Below are positions 35,674 through 42,902 of a stretch of 64,000 nucleotides of DNA, piece after piece. Position numbers and translations under genes: made by a program. Position 1 is the stretch's first letter. The number at the start of each line of letters is the position of its first letter. A model generated the notes under the pieces. It saw nothing but the letters and a program-made list of their open reading frames with translations. It had not been told where the DNA came from and made no database searches. Origin of the DNA: an uncultured Verrucomicrobiota bacterium (GTDB lineage: Bacteria > Verrucomicrobiota > Verrucomicrobiia > Limisphaerales > UBA9464); assembly GCA_903907995.1 (NCBI GenBank), contig CAIVQH010000046.1, positions 1 through 64,000 of the forward strand, read 5' to 3'.

Positions 35674-36240
35674 TTGCTATATGTTATATTTTTTAAGCTT
35701 ACCGCGGGTTCCGTGCTGTTTTGTGCTTACAAAGTCTACAGAGTGGAATTTACCGAATCCGGTGCCAACCCCAGCGAACCAGCAGGAGAGCTTTTGGTGG
35801 CGCTACTTATCGGAGTCGGTGAAATTTTGGCGTTCTTCGAGCTTCGAAATAGTGCGCATGAGAGAGATTTTGAATCCTGGTCAAAACTCCAAGAGGTATG
35901 GACGGAAAAGAGATTTACCGAAAATAGAAAACAAATCTTCGAACGAATCGATAACAATAAAACAGAATGGACAGAGGATGAAATGCTTGTCGCTAAATCT
36001 GTTTGTCAGCAAATGGACATTTTTTCGCGTTTAGATCGATTTGTTAGTCGGGACACAATCTTGGACACTTGGCATCATCCCGTTGCAAAAGCGTGGAAAA
36101 TTCTTGAACCTATAGTGCAAGAAGAACGGTTAAAAACCCATTGGCCCGATAAATGGAGTGGTTTCGAAAAATTAGGAAAACAGGCGTGCATTAAACTTAA
36201 ACGTGAAGAACTCAAACGTGAAATTAAAGCTTCTGCATAA
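35674..36240 (+). CDS. AT-rich orphan membrane-anchored protein
   Basis: A 188-residue protein that I do not recognise with confidence. It has two N-terminal hydrophobic stretches (YVIFFKLTAGSVLFCAYKVY and ELLVALLIGVGEILAFFEL) and then a charged helical domain (DFESWSKLQEVWTEKRFTEN), a layout reminiscent of DUF4760-like proteins. Its base composition and codon use (many ATA, AAA, TTT) differ sharply from the GC-rich neighbours, a sign of recent transfer. The start is uncertain: TTG 35674 is the first start-like codon after an in-frame stop at 35647. Confidence 0.6.
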   Translation: MLYVIFFKLTAGSVLFCAYKVYRVEFTESGANPSEPAGELLVALLIGVGEILAFFELRNSAHERDFESWSKLQEVWTEKRFTENRKQIFERIDNNKTEWTEDEMLVAKSVCQQMDIFSRLDRFVSRDTILDTWHHPVAKAWKILEPIVQEERLKTHWPDKWSGFEKLGKQACIKLKREELKREIKASA

Positions 36241-36257
36241 TTGAAATAATAGATTTT

Positions 36258-36686
36258 ATGAACACAGCCCAAATTCAGCCCTACCTCTTCTTCGGCGGCC
36301 GCTGCCAGGAAGCCCTCGATTTCTATGCCGCTGCGGTCGGCGCGAAAGTGGACTTCGTCATGCGCCACAAGGACAGCCCCGAAGCGCCGCCGCCCGGCAT
36401 GCTCGCGGCGGACTGGGCCGACAAAATCATGCACGTGAGCTTCCACATTGGCGGCAGCCCCCTCATGGCCTCCGACGGCTGCGAGCCGGGCGCGAAGTTC
36501 GACGGCTTCTCGCTCGCCCTCTCCTTCCCCACGGCCGCCGAGGCTGAGAAGGCCTTTGCCGCGCTTGCGGACGGCGGCCAGGTGAAAATGCCGCTGACCA
36601 AAACCTTCTGGTCGCCCTGCTTCGGCATGCTCACCGACCGTTTCGGCATGGGCTGGATGGTCAGTGTACCGGGCGCGATGGGGTGA
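36258..36686 (+). CDS. VOC-family PhnB-like protein
   Basis: A 142-residue protein of the glyoxalase/VOC superfamily in the PhnB/YjdN group: IQPYLFFGGRCQEALDFYAAA at the N-terminus and TFWSPCFGMLTDRFGMGWMV at the C-terminus are family signatures. Members are metal-dependent or metal-less enzymes or binding proteins with many substrates, so function is open. Its GC-rich composition returns to the local norm, unlike the AT-rich gene 17 nt upstream. Confidence 0.85.
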   Translation: MNTAQIQPYLFFGGRCQEALDFYAAAVGAKVDFVMRHKDSPEAPPPGMLAADWADKIMHVSFHIGGSPLMASDGCEPGAKFDGFSLALSFPTAAEAEKAFAALADGGQVKMPLTKTFWSPCFGMLTDRFGMGWMVSVPGAMG

Positions 36687-36712
36687 GCCTTACGGGACAC
36701 GAAAGTCGCGGT

Positions 36713-36836
36713 AGCGTTTTGGAGTGCGCCGGTGCTCTGGCGCTTTGCAAGGGCGCATTCATGTATAGCTGATAGCTCTCTTGCTCCATTTGCTCACCTT
36801 GCAAAGCGGTGCAGCAGCACCGCAGTCCAAAACCTC
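36713..36836. repeat. Long imperfect hairpin repeat, copy 1
   Basis: The left arm at 36713-36752 (AGCGTTTTGGAGTGCGCCGG then TGCTCTGGCGCTTTGCAAGG) pairs with the inverted right arm at 36797-36836. About 29 of 40 positions match and the distal ends are strongest, for example TTGGA and CGCTTTGCAAGG. No gene lies in the interval 36687-36952. A related copy lies at 37197-37354, so this is a small dispersed palindromic element. Confidence 0.6.
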
Positions 36837-36952
36837 ACGGCCTTCGCGGCGGGGCCTGAGCAAGCTTCATCCGCGATGAAAAACCTGCGCCCGCTAACCC
36901 ACGTCAGGTTACCTTGCCTTGACGCTACGGATTCAAAACCAGACTGTATGCC

Positions 36953-37180
36953 GTGGACTGGCGAAGCATCATCACCATCGAGCCAGGCAAGCGCAGCGGT
37001 CAGCCATGCATCAAAGGAACACGGATCACGGTGGCCGATGTCTTCGACCATCTGTCATCCGGCATGACGACGGATGAAATTATCGCAGATTTTCCGCAGC
37101 TCACCCGGGAAGCCATCCAAGCCTGTTATGCCTACGCAGCCGACCGTGATCGATACACCAAAGTGGTCGTAACGGCGTGA
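36953..37180 (+). CDS. DUF433 antitoxin-like protein
   Basis: A 75-residue protein of the DUF433 (VapB-like winged-helix) family: ITIEPGKRSGQPCIKGTRIT, then VADVFDHLSSGMTTDEIIAD and a C-terminal ACYAYAADRDR. The start is a GTG at 36953 giving the usual MDWR opening. DUF433 genes normally precede a DUF5615 PIN-like toxin starting MKxLxD. Here the stop overlaps a GTG by GTGA and the next codons read MKLF, but the frame then runs into the long hairpin repeat. The antitoxin thus seems to be a survivor of a broken toxin-antitoxin pair. Confidence 0.75.
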   Translation: MDWRSIITIEPGKRSGQPCIKGTRITVADVFDHLSSGMTTDEIIADFPQLTREAIQACYAYAADRDRYTKVVVTA

Positions 37181-37196
37181 AGCTGTTCAGGCGCGC

Positions 37197-37354
37197 AACG
37201 AGGTCGCGACAGCGTCTTGGACTGCGGCAGTCCTCTGCCGCTTTGGTCGAGGCGACCGACAAGAGGGAGTCATACTTCAGCCCATCGCTGTATCCATTCG
37301 GCGGCCGAAAGCGCCAGAGGACTCGCGCACTCCAAGACGCTCCGCGATCCCGTT
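37197..37354. repeat. Long imperfect hairpin repeat, copy 2
   Basis: Arms of about 50 nt: left 37197-37246 (AACGAGGTCGCGACAGCGTC through TCCTCTGCCGCTTTGG) and right 37305-37354 inverted. They share AGCGTCTTGGA, GAGTCCTCTG-like and CGCTTT blocks. The core AGCG-TTTTGGA/GCG-CTTTG is the same as in copy 1 at 36713-36836. It begins 16 nt after the DUF433 stop, occupying the place where a toxin gene would be expected. Confidence 0.65.
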
Positions 37355-37371
37355 ACCGCCTCTTCCGCCCC

Positions 37372-39630
37372 TCAGTCCACCTCGCACTCCGCCAGCCGCT
37401 GGCGGTAAACCTGCCTCGCGTGCTCGTAGGCTTCCTTCGCCTGCGTCAGCTCCTCGCCCTGCATGAAGCGCTCCTTCTGTGACCAACATTGGTCCACGCT
37501 CTTCAGGCACCAATCGAGGCTCCGGCGGGAAGCGCGGATCGGCTTGCCGCCCACCTCGATGAAAATGGGGTTGGTGTGAGAGCTCGGCAGGATGCGGAAG
37601 GCGTACCAGCCCGAGCGCGTCACCTGCTGCGTGAAGTCCACATCATGGAACGTGCCGTCCGCGACCAGCCGGGTCTGGGCGATGGGGATCCCATTCTGGA
37701 TCAGTTCGACCGGCACTTCGCGGGTGCCCTCGATACGGGCACGCTCGATGTGCCAGTAGGGCTGCTCGGAAAACTTCCGCTTGGCGATCTTGCCATCGGA
37801 CTTCTCATCAAGCCGGGCAGCCACTCGCACGTGGAACTTTACGGATTTCGCCGCCGCCAGCTTCAGTTCGCTGCCCTGCTCACCCATCGCCACCTCGTCC
37901 GCCCGGAAGTCCAATAGGTGGCTGTGGCCGTCGCTGACGTAGTTGTGCCCGGCCCGGATGCCCTCGCACCAGTCCTCGTAAGTCCACTTCGTCGGCAGTT
38001 TCACGTAGCTGCGGCCCAGTCCAACCCGTTCGCTGTAGATGCAGGGGAAATCGGTCTCGCCGCTGACACGCGTGCGGAAGCCGGCGTTGAGGGTCTGGTA
38101 CCAGATGTTCAGCTCCCACGGATACGGGGTGTCCACCATGGACATGAAGTCCACGGCCGGTCCGAGGCGCCCATCCGCACCGGGCAGCTCGTGGGTGACA
38201 TCCACGATGTACTCGTTCGCGCCGATGCCATTGAAGGGCGGCACGGTGAAATTCGGCAGGTTGGTTGAATTCAGTTCCAACCCCCAGCCGCTGTGCGCCG
38301 GACCCACGAGCGCGCCCTGGCGTTTGGCCCACCGGAGCGTGTTCAGGCCGAGCTTGGGCCAATGGGTATCGGAGTCGCCGCCCGGATAAATTTCCTCCTT
38401 CAGCCGCAGCAGGCACAGGTGCCCGGAATCGTGCGAGCCGAAGCCGCTCACCTCGACGTCGTAACGGAGAATCCACGGCCAGCGTGAGACCAGGTCGTCC
38501 TTCCCGGTGAAGAACTGCTTCTGATAGTCGAAGCACGGTCCCCAGGTGAGGTTCGCGCCGACCTTCAGATCTTCACCCAGGACATGCCGCATCATGTCCG
38601 CCGCGTGGACGCCTTCGGTCGGCTTCGTGTAATGCGCGCAACCGGCGGCGTGGATGTGGTGGTCGCCGGATATCCACCCGAACTTCGACGGGTCAATCCA
38701 GCGCACCACCTGGAAGGTCCAGTCGTTCGCCCCCCCGCTCACGGTGAGTTCGCGATGCTGGCGGATGGACTCGGGACCACGCTCAAACGTGACCCCGTAA
38801 TGCCCCTCCGGCAGTTTCAACACCTCACCATCCGCACGATAGATCTGCTGATGGAAGAAAAAGTCGGGAGCCAGCCGCTTGGCCGGCGCGGGGAAGACAT
38901 GTCCCTGCGCATCGGTGATGATCAGAGCGGCGGTCGTGGGAGCACCGTCCTCATCGAGCACATGAAGCTTCACCTCATGCGCCGGCGCGGCGGTGAACAG
39001 GACATCAGCTTCGCCCCGAAAGCCCAGGTCCTGGGTTCCCGGCCCCACATTGAACGCGACTTTCGCCTCACGCCGCCCCGCATCGCGCGAATAGAGCTGC
39101 AGGACGCGGTATTCGACTTCCAGCCCGCCCAGCGCCTTGTTCAGGGGCTGGCCATTGAACATCTCGAGCTGCAACCACCGGTCGGCGACCTGGTCAGCAG
39201 GTGAATTGAAGAGCCGATCCGCCTGCGGGCTCTGGGCCCGCAGCTCGGCGGTCGTGCCCGACTGGTTGTGGACCTTTACGAGAAAGGTTCTCCAGCCAGC
39301 CTCCACCAGCTCCGGCTTCACGTCGCCGGGGGCGACTTTCACGCGCATCTCCGGGTTGATGTGGACGGCAAAGAGCACATGCGCATCCAACACCGATTGA
39401 ATCTTCGCGCCCGCTAGTTCGGCATTCGTCTCGGCGATGGCGCTGTCAAGCGACTGCTTTTCCCCGGCGGAAAAGGGCGCCCCGAGATACTCGAGCGCCT
39501 CCGCAACACGACGCACCTGCGCGGCGAAGGGTTGGAGTTCCTTGACGGCGATGACGGGGACCTCGCCGGCGACGTAGCCAGCAAACCAGCCGGTTGCGAC
39601 GAGAAGGAGGAGAAGGCGGGTCGGTTTCAT
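37372..39630 (-). CDS. Exported CehA/McbA-type PHP metallohydrolase
   Basis: A 752-residue protein with a signal peptide (RLLLLLVATGWFAGYVAGEV). The N-terminal 340 residues are beta-rich with no clear domain. The hydrolase domain begins at FGWISGDHHIHAAGC (HxH metal motif) and continues with VGPAHSGWG, DFMSMVDTPYPWE and RVSGETDFPCIYSERVG, as in the CehA/McbA family of PHP metal-dependent hydrolases. The substrate is unknown. The ATG at 39630 opens the signal peptide. It is divergent from the RmlD-like gene, starts 78 nt apart. Confidence 0.8.
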   Translation of the reverse strand: MKPTRLLLLLVATGWFAGYVAGEVPVIAVKELQPFAAQVRRVAEALEYLGAPFSAGEKQSLDSAIAETNAELAGAKIQSVLDAHVLFAVHINPEMRVKVAPGDVKPELVEAGWRTFLVKVHNQSGTTAELRAQSPQADRLFNSPADQVADRWLQLEMFNGQPLNKALGGLEVEYRVLQLYSRDAGRREAKVAFNVGPGTQDLGFRGEADVLFTAAPAHEVKLHVLDEDGAPTTAALIITDAQGHVFPAPAKRLAPDFFFHQQIYRADGEVLKLPEGHYGVTFERGPESIRQHRELTVSGGANDWTFQVVRWIDPSKFGWISGDHHIHAAGCAHYTKPTEGVHAADMMRHVLGEDLKVGANLTWGPCFDYQKQFFTGKDDLVSRWPWILRYDVEVSGFGSHDSGHLCLLRLKEEIYPGGDSDTHWPKLGLNTLRWAKRQGALVGPAHSGWGLELNSTNLPNFTVPPFNGIGANEYIVDVTHELPGADGRLGPAVDFMSMVDTPYPWELNIWYQTLNAGFRTRVSGETDFPCIYSERVGLGRSYVKLPTKWTYEDWCEGIRAGHNYVSDGHSHLLDFRADEVAMGEQGSELKLAAAKSVKFHVRVAARLDEKSDGKIAKRKFSEQPYWHIERARIEGTREVPVELIQNGIPIAQTRLVADGTFHDVDFTQQVTRSGWYAFRILPSSHTNPIFIEVGGKPIRASRRSLDWCLKSVDQCWSQKERFMQGEELTQAKEAYEHARQVYRQRLAECEVD

Positions 39631-39707
39631 GACTGGGAATCGCGGGCATGATGCCGACTTCGTCGCCGCTGGGAAATGGTTTCGAAGGGCACACCCGGCT
39701 TTTCTCC

Positions 39708-40610
39708 ATGGACCCAGATCGCTACCATCGGCACGTGCAGCAATCGGGAGCATCACGGGTCTGGGTCACGGGTGCGGGCGGACTCATCGGCCATGCGCTC
39801 GTCCGAACGGCCCCGACGGCGGCGTCCGGCTGGTCGGCAATCCCGCTGGTGCGAACCGACCTGGACCTGACTGACCGGGCGGCGGTCGCGGCCCGCTTCC
39901 ACGCTGATGCGCCATCCGCCATCATCCACAGTGCGGCCCTGAGCCGGTCGCCCGCCTGCCAGGCCGATCCGGCCCTGGCCCGGTTGCTCAACGTGGAAGT
40001 CACCCGCCAGCTCGCCGAACTGGCGGCCGACATTCCGTTTGTGCTGCTCTCGACCGACCTGGTCTTCGATGGCCGCAAGGGAAGCTATGGGGAGGAAGAC
40101 ATGACCAACCCGCTTGGCGTCTATGCCGAAACCAAAGTGGCGGCGGAAGCGGTGGCACGAGCGCATCCGCACCATCTCATCGTCCGCACCTCGCTGAATT
40201 ACGGGACCTCGCCCACCGGCGACCGCAGCTTCGCCGAGGAGCTGGTCAACGCCTGGCGCGCGGGGCGCACCACGCCACTCTTCGACGACGAATACCGCTG
40301 CCCGATCGCCGCCCGGGAAACGGCGCGCGCCATCTGGGGACTGCTGACCCTCAACGCGGCCGGCACCTTCCACGTCGCCGGTCGGGAACGGCTTTCCCGC
40401 TGGCAGATTGGCCACCTGGTCGCGGCGCACCGCCCAGAAGTGAAGGCGCTGATTACCGCCAGCTCGCTCAAAAACTTCCAAGGCCCGCCCCGCCCCGCCG
40501 ACGTGACGCTCGACTCCTCCCAGGCAGAACGCGCGCTCGGGTACGCCCTGCCCAGGTTCACCGAATGGCTGGCGCAGGAAAGCGCGGCAGCCCAACCGAC
40601 CACCGCCTGA
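39708..40610 (+). CDS. RmlD-like sugar-nucleotide reductase (SDR)
   Basis: A 300-residue extended short-chain dehydrogenase. The dinucleotide motif VTGAGGLIGHAL is near residue 23, followed by VLLSTDLVFDGRKGSYGEED and the catalytic YAETK (YxxxK) in a context typical of dTDP-4-dehydrorhamnose reductase. Other rml genes are absent, so it may serve another sugar or be a scattered pathway member. The start could also be ATG 39648 or GTG 39735; conserved sequence begins after all three. It lies 3 nt before gluQ, so the two are likely cotranscribed. Confidence 0.78.
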   Translation: MDPDRYHRHVQQSGASRVWVTGAGGLIGHALVRTAPTAASGWSAIPLVRTDLDLTDRAAVAARFHADAPSAIIHSAALSRSPACQADPALARLLNVEVTRQLAELAADIPFVLLSTDLVFDGRKGSYGEEDMTNPLGVYAETKVAAEAVARAHPHHLIVRTSLNYGTSPTGDRSFAEELVNAWRAGRTTPLFDDEYRCPIAARETARAIWGLLTLNAAGTFHVAGRERLSRWQIGHLVAAHRPEVKALITASSLKNFQGPPRPADVTLDSSQAERALGYALPRFTEWLAQESAAAQPTTA

Positions 40611-40613
40611 GGG

Positions 40614-41513
40614 ATGAACCCCGGCACTTCACGCTATCGCGGTCGCCTAGCCCCCTCGCCCACCGGGCTGATGCACCTTGGCCACGCCCGCACCTTCTGG
40701 ACCGCGCACGAACGCGCACGAGCGGCGGGCGGAACGCTGGTGCTGCGCAATGAAGACCTCGACCGCGACCGGGCGCGGCCGGAGTTCGTCACGGCGTTCC
40801 TGGAAGACCTGCGCTGGTTCGGCTGCGAATGGTCAGAAGGCCCCGATGTCGGCGGACCGTTCGGGCCGTACTCGCAAAGCGAGCGGATGCCGCTCTACCG
40901 GGCCGCCTTTGAGAAACTGCGGGCCGGCGGTTTTCTGTTCCCCTGCATGTGCTCCCGGAAAGATATCCTCGCCTCGCTCAACGCCCCGCATGTCGGCGAG
41001 GAGGAGCCGGTGTATCCGGGAACCTGCCGGAAGATGATTTGCGAAGGAGGATTTACGAATTGCGAGCCACTGGGGAAAATGATGCCGCCAGCGCTTCCCG
41101 CATCTTCAAACCCGAAGATTTCCTGGCGCTTTCGGGTGACGGACGGCGAGCCCGTCACGTTTCATGATGGGCATTTCGGTCCGCAGTCGTTCGTACCCGG
41201 GCGCGATTTCGGCGACTTCGTCATCTGGCGGCACGACGGGCTGCCAGGCTACCAGCTGGCCTGCGTGGTGGACGATGCGGCCATGCAAATCATCGAAGTG
41301 GTGCGAGGCGCAGACCTGCTGCTCTCCACCGCACGACAGCTGCTGCTCTACCGCGCCCTCGGGCTGCCGGCACCGCAATTTTACCACTGCCCGCTGATGA
41401 CGGACGAACGAGGAGTGCGCCTCGCCAAGCGGCATGACGCCCTGAGCCTGCGTGCCCTGCGGAAACGCGGCGAAACTCCGGTAGCGCTGCGGGCGAAATG
41501 GAAAGCGGCCTGA
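40614..41513 (+). CDS. gluQ: Glutamyl-Q tRNA(Asp) synthetase
   Basis: A 299-residue truncated glutamyl-tRNA-synthetase paralogue that attaches Glu to queuosine on tRNA(Asp). It shows APSPTGLMHLGHAR (class I HIGH motif HLGH at residues 21-24), ALRNEDLDRDR-like LRNEDLDRDR, a zinc site CMCSRKD with PGTC, and RLAKRHDALSLR in place of KMSKS. The anticodon-binding C-terminal domain of GltX is absent, as expected. Its stop lies inside an 18-nt palindrome shared with the convergent gene. Confidence 0.9.
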   Translation: MNPGTSRYRGRLAPSPTGLMHLGHARTFWTAHERARAAGGTLVLRNEDLDRDRARPEFVTAFLEDLRWFGCEWSEGPDVGGPFGPYSQSERMPLYRAAFEKLRAGGFLFPCMCSRKDILASLNAPHVGEEEPVYPGTCRKMICEGGFTNCEPLGKMMPPALPASSNPKISWRFRVTDGEPVTFHDGHFGPQSFVPGRDFGDFVIWRHDGLPGYQLACVVDDAAMQIIEVVRGADLLLSTARQLLLYRALGLPAPQFYHCPLMTDERGVRLAKRHDALSLRALRKRGETPVALRAKWKAA

Positions 41514-41527
41514 CCGGTACCGGTCAG
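41510..41527. terminator. Perfect palindrome spanning both convergent stop codons
   Basis: CTGACCGGT-ACCGGTCAG is a perfect 18-nt palindrome. It contains the TGA of gluQ (41511-41513) and the complement of the TGA of the Bax-inhibitor gene (41524-41526); only 10 nt lie between the two coding regions. It has no T-tract, so intrinsic termination is uncertain. It may serve as a bidirectional stop hairpin or simply reflect the two convergent stops. Confidence 0.45.
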
Positions 41528-42255
41528 CGGCGGCTGTTGAGCTTCGACAGCAGGCGGAGCATTTCCAAGTAGAGCCAGACAATCGTGACCAACAGACTGA
41601 AGGCGCAGTACCACTCCATGTAGGCCGGAGCGCCCTGCTCCGCCGACGCCTCGATCAGGCCAAAGTCGAGCACGAGGCACAGAGCGGCCACCCCGACGAT
41701 GACCAGGCTGATGCCGATGCTCAGCGGGCTGGAGTCATGAAGGAAAGCCATGGGCTTGCCAAACATGCCCATCACGGCGCTCACCAGATAGAGCACCACG
41801 ATCGCCACCAGCGCGGCCATCACGCCCAGGCGGAGCTTCTCGGTGGCCCGGACAATCCGGAGCCGGTAGAGCAGGAGCATGCCGCCCAGCGTGCCGAGCG
41901 TGAGCACCGCCGCGTTGAAGGCGATGCCCGGAAAGCGGCGTTCAAAGAGCAGCGAGATGGAACCGAGCACGCATCCTTCCAGCACCGCGTACGCCGGAGC
42001 GAGGGCCGGCGACCACTCGCGCTTGAAGGTAAGCACCATGGCCACCACAAAACCGCCGATGCTGCCGCCCAGCATCGCCGGCATCAGCAGCGCGGGATTG
42101 TTCTGGCAACCCACCCAGGTTACACCCGCGACGACGCACGCGATCAGGAGCAGCAGGCCGCTCTTGAAGACCGCGCCGTCGAGCGTCATCGCCCGCCCGT
42201 AGGAGCCAAAGTTTGAAAAAGCCTTGCCGGAAAGCACCGGATTGTTCGTTTCCAT
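41524..42255 (-). CDS. Bax inhibitor-1/YccA family membrane protein
   Basis: A 243-residue protein with seven predicted hydrophobic spans, starting METNNPVLSGKAFSNFGSYG and ending KLNSRR. The sequence LVLDFGLIEASAEQGAPAYM and EWYCAFSLLVTIVWLYLEML match the Bax1-I/YccA C-terminal region, where the Asp pair that gates calcium leak is expected. Homologues interact with FtsH or mediate ion leak; the role here is unknown. The ATG at 42255 is followed by clear homology; upstream frame is antisense to apt. Confidence 0.85.
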   Translation of the reverse strand: METNNPVLSGKAFSNFGSYGRAMTLDGAVFKSGLLLLIACVVAGVTWVGCQNNPALLMPAMLGGSIGGFVVAMVLTFKREWSPALAPAYAVLEGCVLGSISLLFERRFPGIAFNAAVLTLGTLGGMLLLYRLRIVRATEKLRLGVMAALVAIVVLYLVSAVMGMFGKPMAFLHDSSPLSIGISLVIVGVAALCLVLDFGLIEASAEQGAPAYMEWYCAFSLLVTIVWLYLEMLRLLSKLNSRR

Positions 42256-42361
42256 GTCGCCGGGAGCATAGCGGCGGGCCACGCACCGTCCAGTCCTTCG
42301 CAATACCGGGTGCGGCGCGGGCTTGACGTCGCGTCGGGGGTCTCGCACAACGCTCCGCCGC

Positions 42362-42892
42362 ATGACTTCCGCAACGCTCGCCGAGATCGAAGCCGCCATC
42401 CGGAACGTGCCCGACTTCCCCAAGCCGGGCATCCAGTTCAAGGACATCACGCCGGTGCTGGCCGACGGCCGGCTCTTTTCCGGCGTGATCGACCACCTGC
42501 TCGACGGCGTGAAGCCCGGCAGCGTGGACAAGATCGTGGGCATCGATGCGCGCGGCTTCATCTTTGGCGCGGCGGCGGCGGTGCGGCTCGGCGTGGGCTT
42601 CGTGCCGGTGCGCAAGAAGGGCAAGTTGCCCTGGGCCACCCACGAGCAGAGCTACGATCTCGAATATGGCTCCAACACGGTCGCCATCCATGTGGACGCG
42701 GTGCAGGCCGGCGAGCGCGTGCTGCTCCTCGACGATCTGCTAGCCACCGGCGGCACGGCGGCGGCCGCCATGCAACTGCTGGAGCGGCTCGGGGCCAAGG
42801 TGGTCGGCGTGAATTTCGTGATCGAGCTGAAATTCCTCGAAGGCCGCGCCCGGCTCGGGGCGCACCCCGTCCGATCACTGATCGCCTACTGA
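42362..42892 (+). CDS. apt: Adenine phosphoribosyltransferase
   Basis: A 176-residue cytoplasmic enzyme making AMP from adenine and PRPP. Signatures are IRNVPDFPKPGIQFKDITPV near residue 13, GIDARGFIFGAAAA and the PRPP loop VLLLDDLLATGGTAAAA. The start ATG at 42362 gives normal length. It is divergent from the Bax-inhibitor gene (107 nt) and convergent with shc (10 nt between stops). The prs gene at 48.6 kb makes its PRPP substrate. Confidence 0.95.
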   Translation: MTSATLAEIEAAIRNVPDFPKPGIQFKDITPVLADGRLFSGVIDHLLDGVKPGSVDKIVGIDARGFIFGAAAAVRLGVGFVPVRKKGKLPWATHEQSYDLEYGSNTVAIHVDAVQAGERVLLLDDLLATGGTAAAAMQLLERLGAKVVGVNFVIELKFLEGRARLGAHPVRSLIAY

Positions 42893-42902
42893 CCGGCCGG
42901 CT

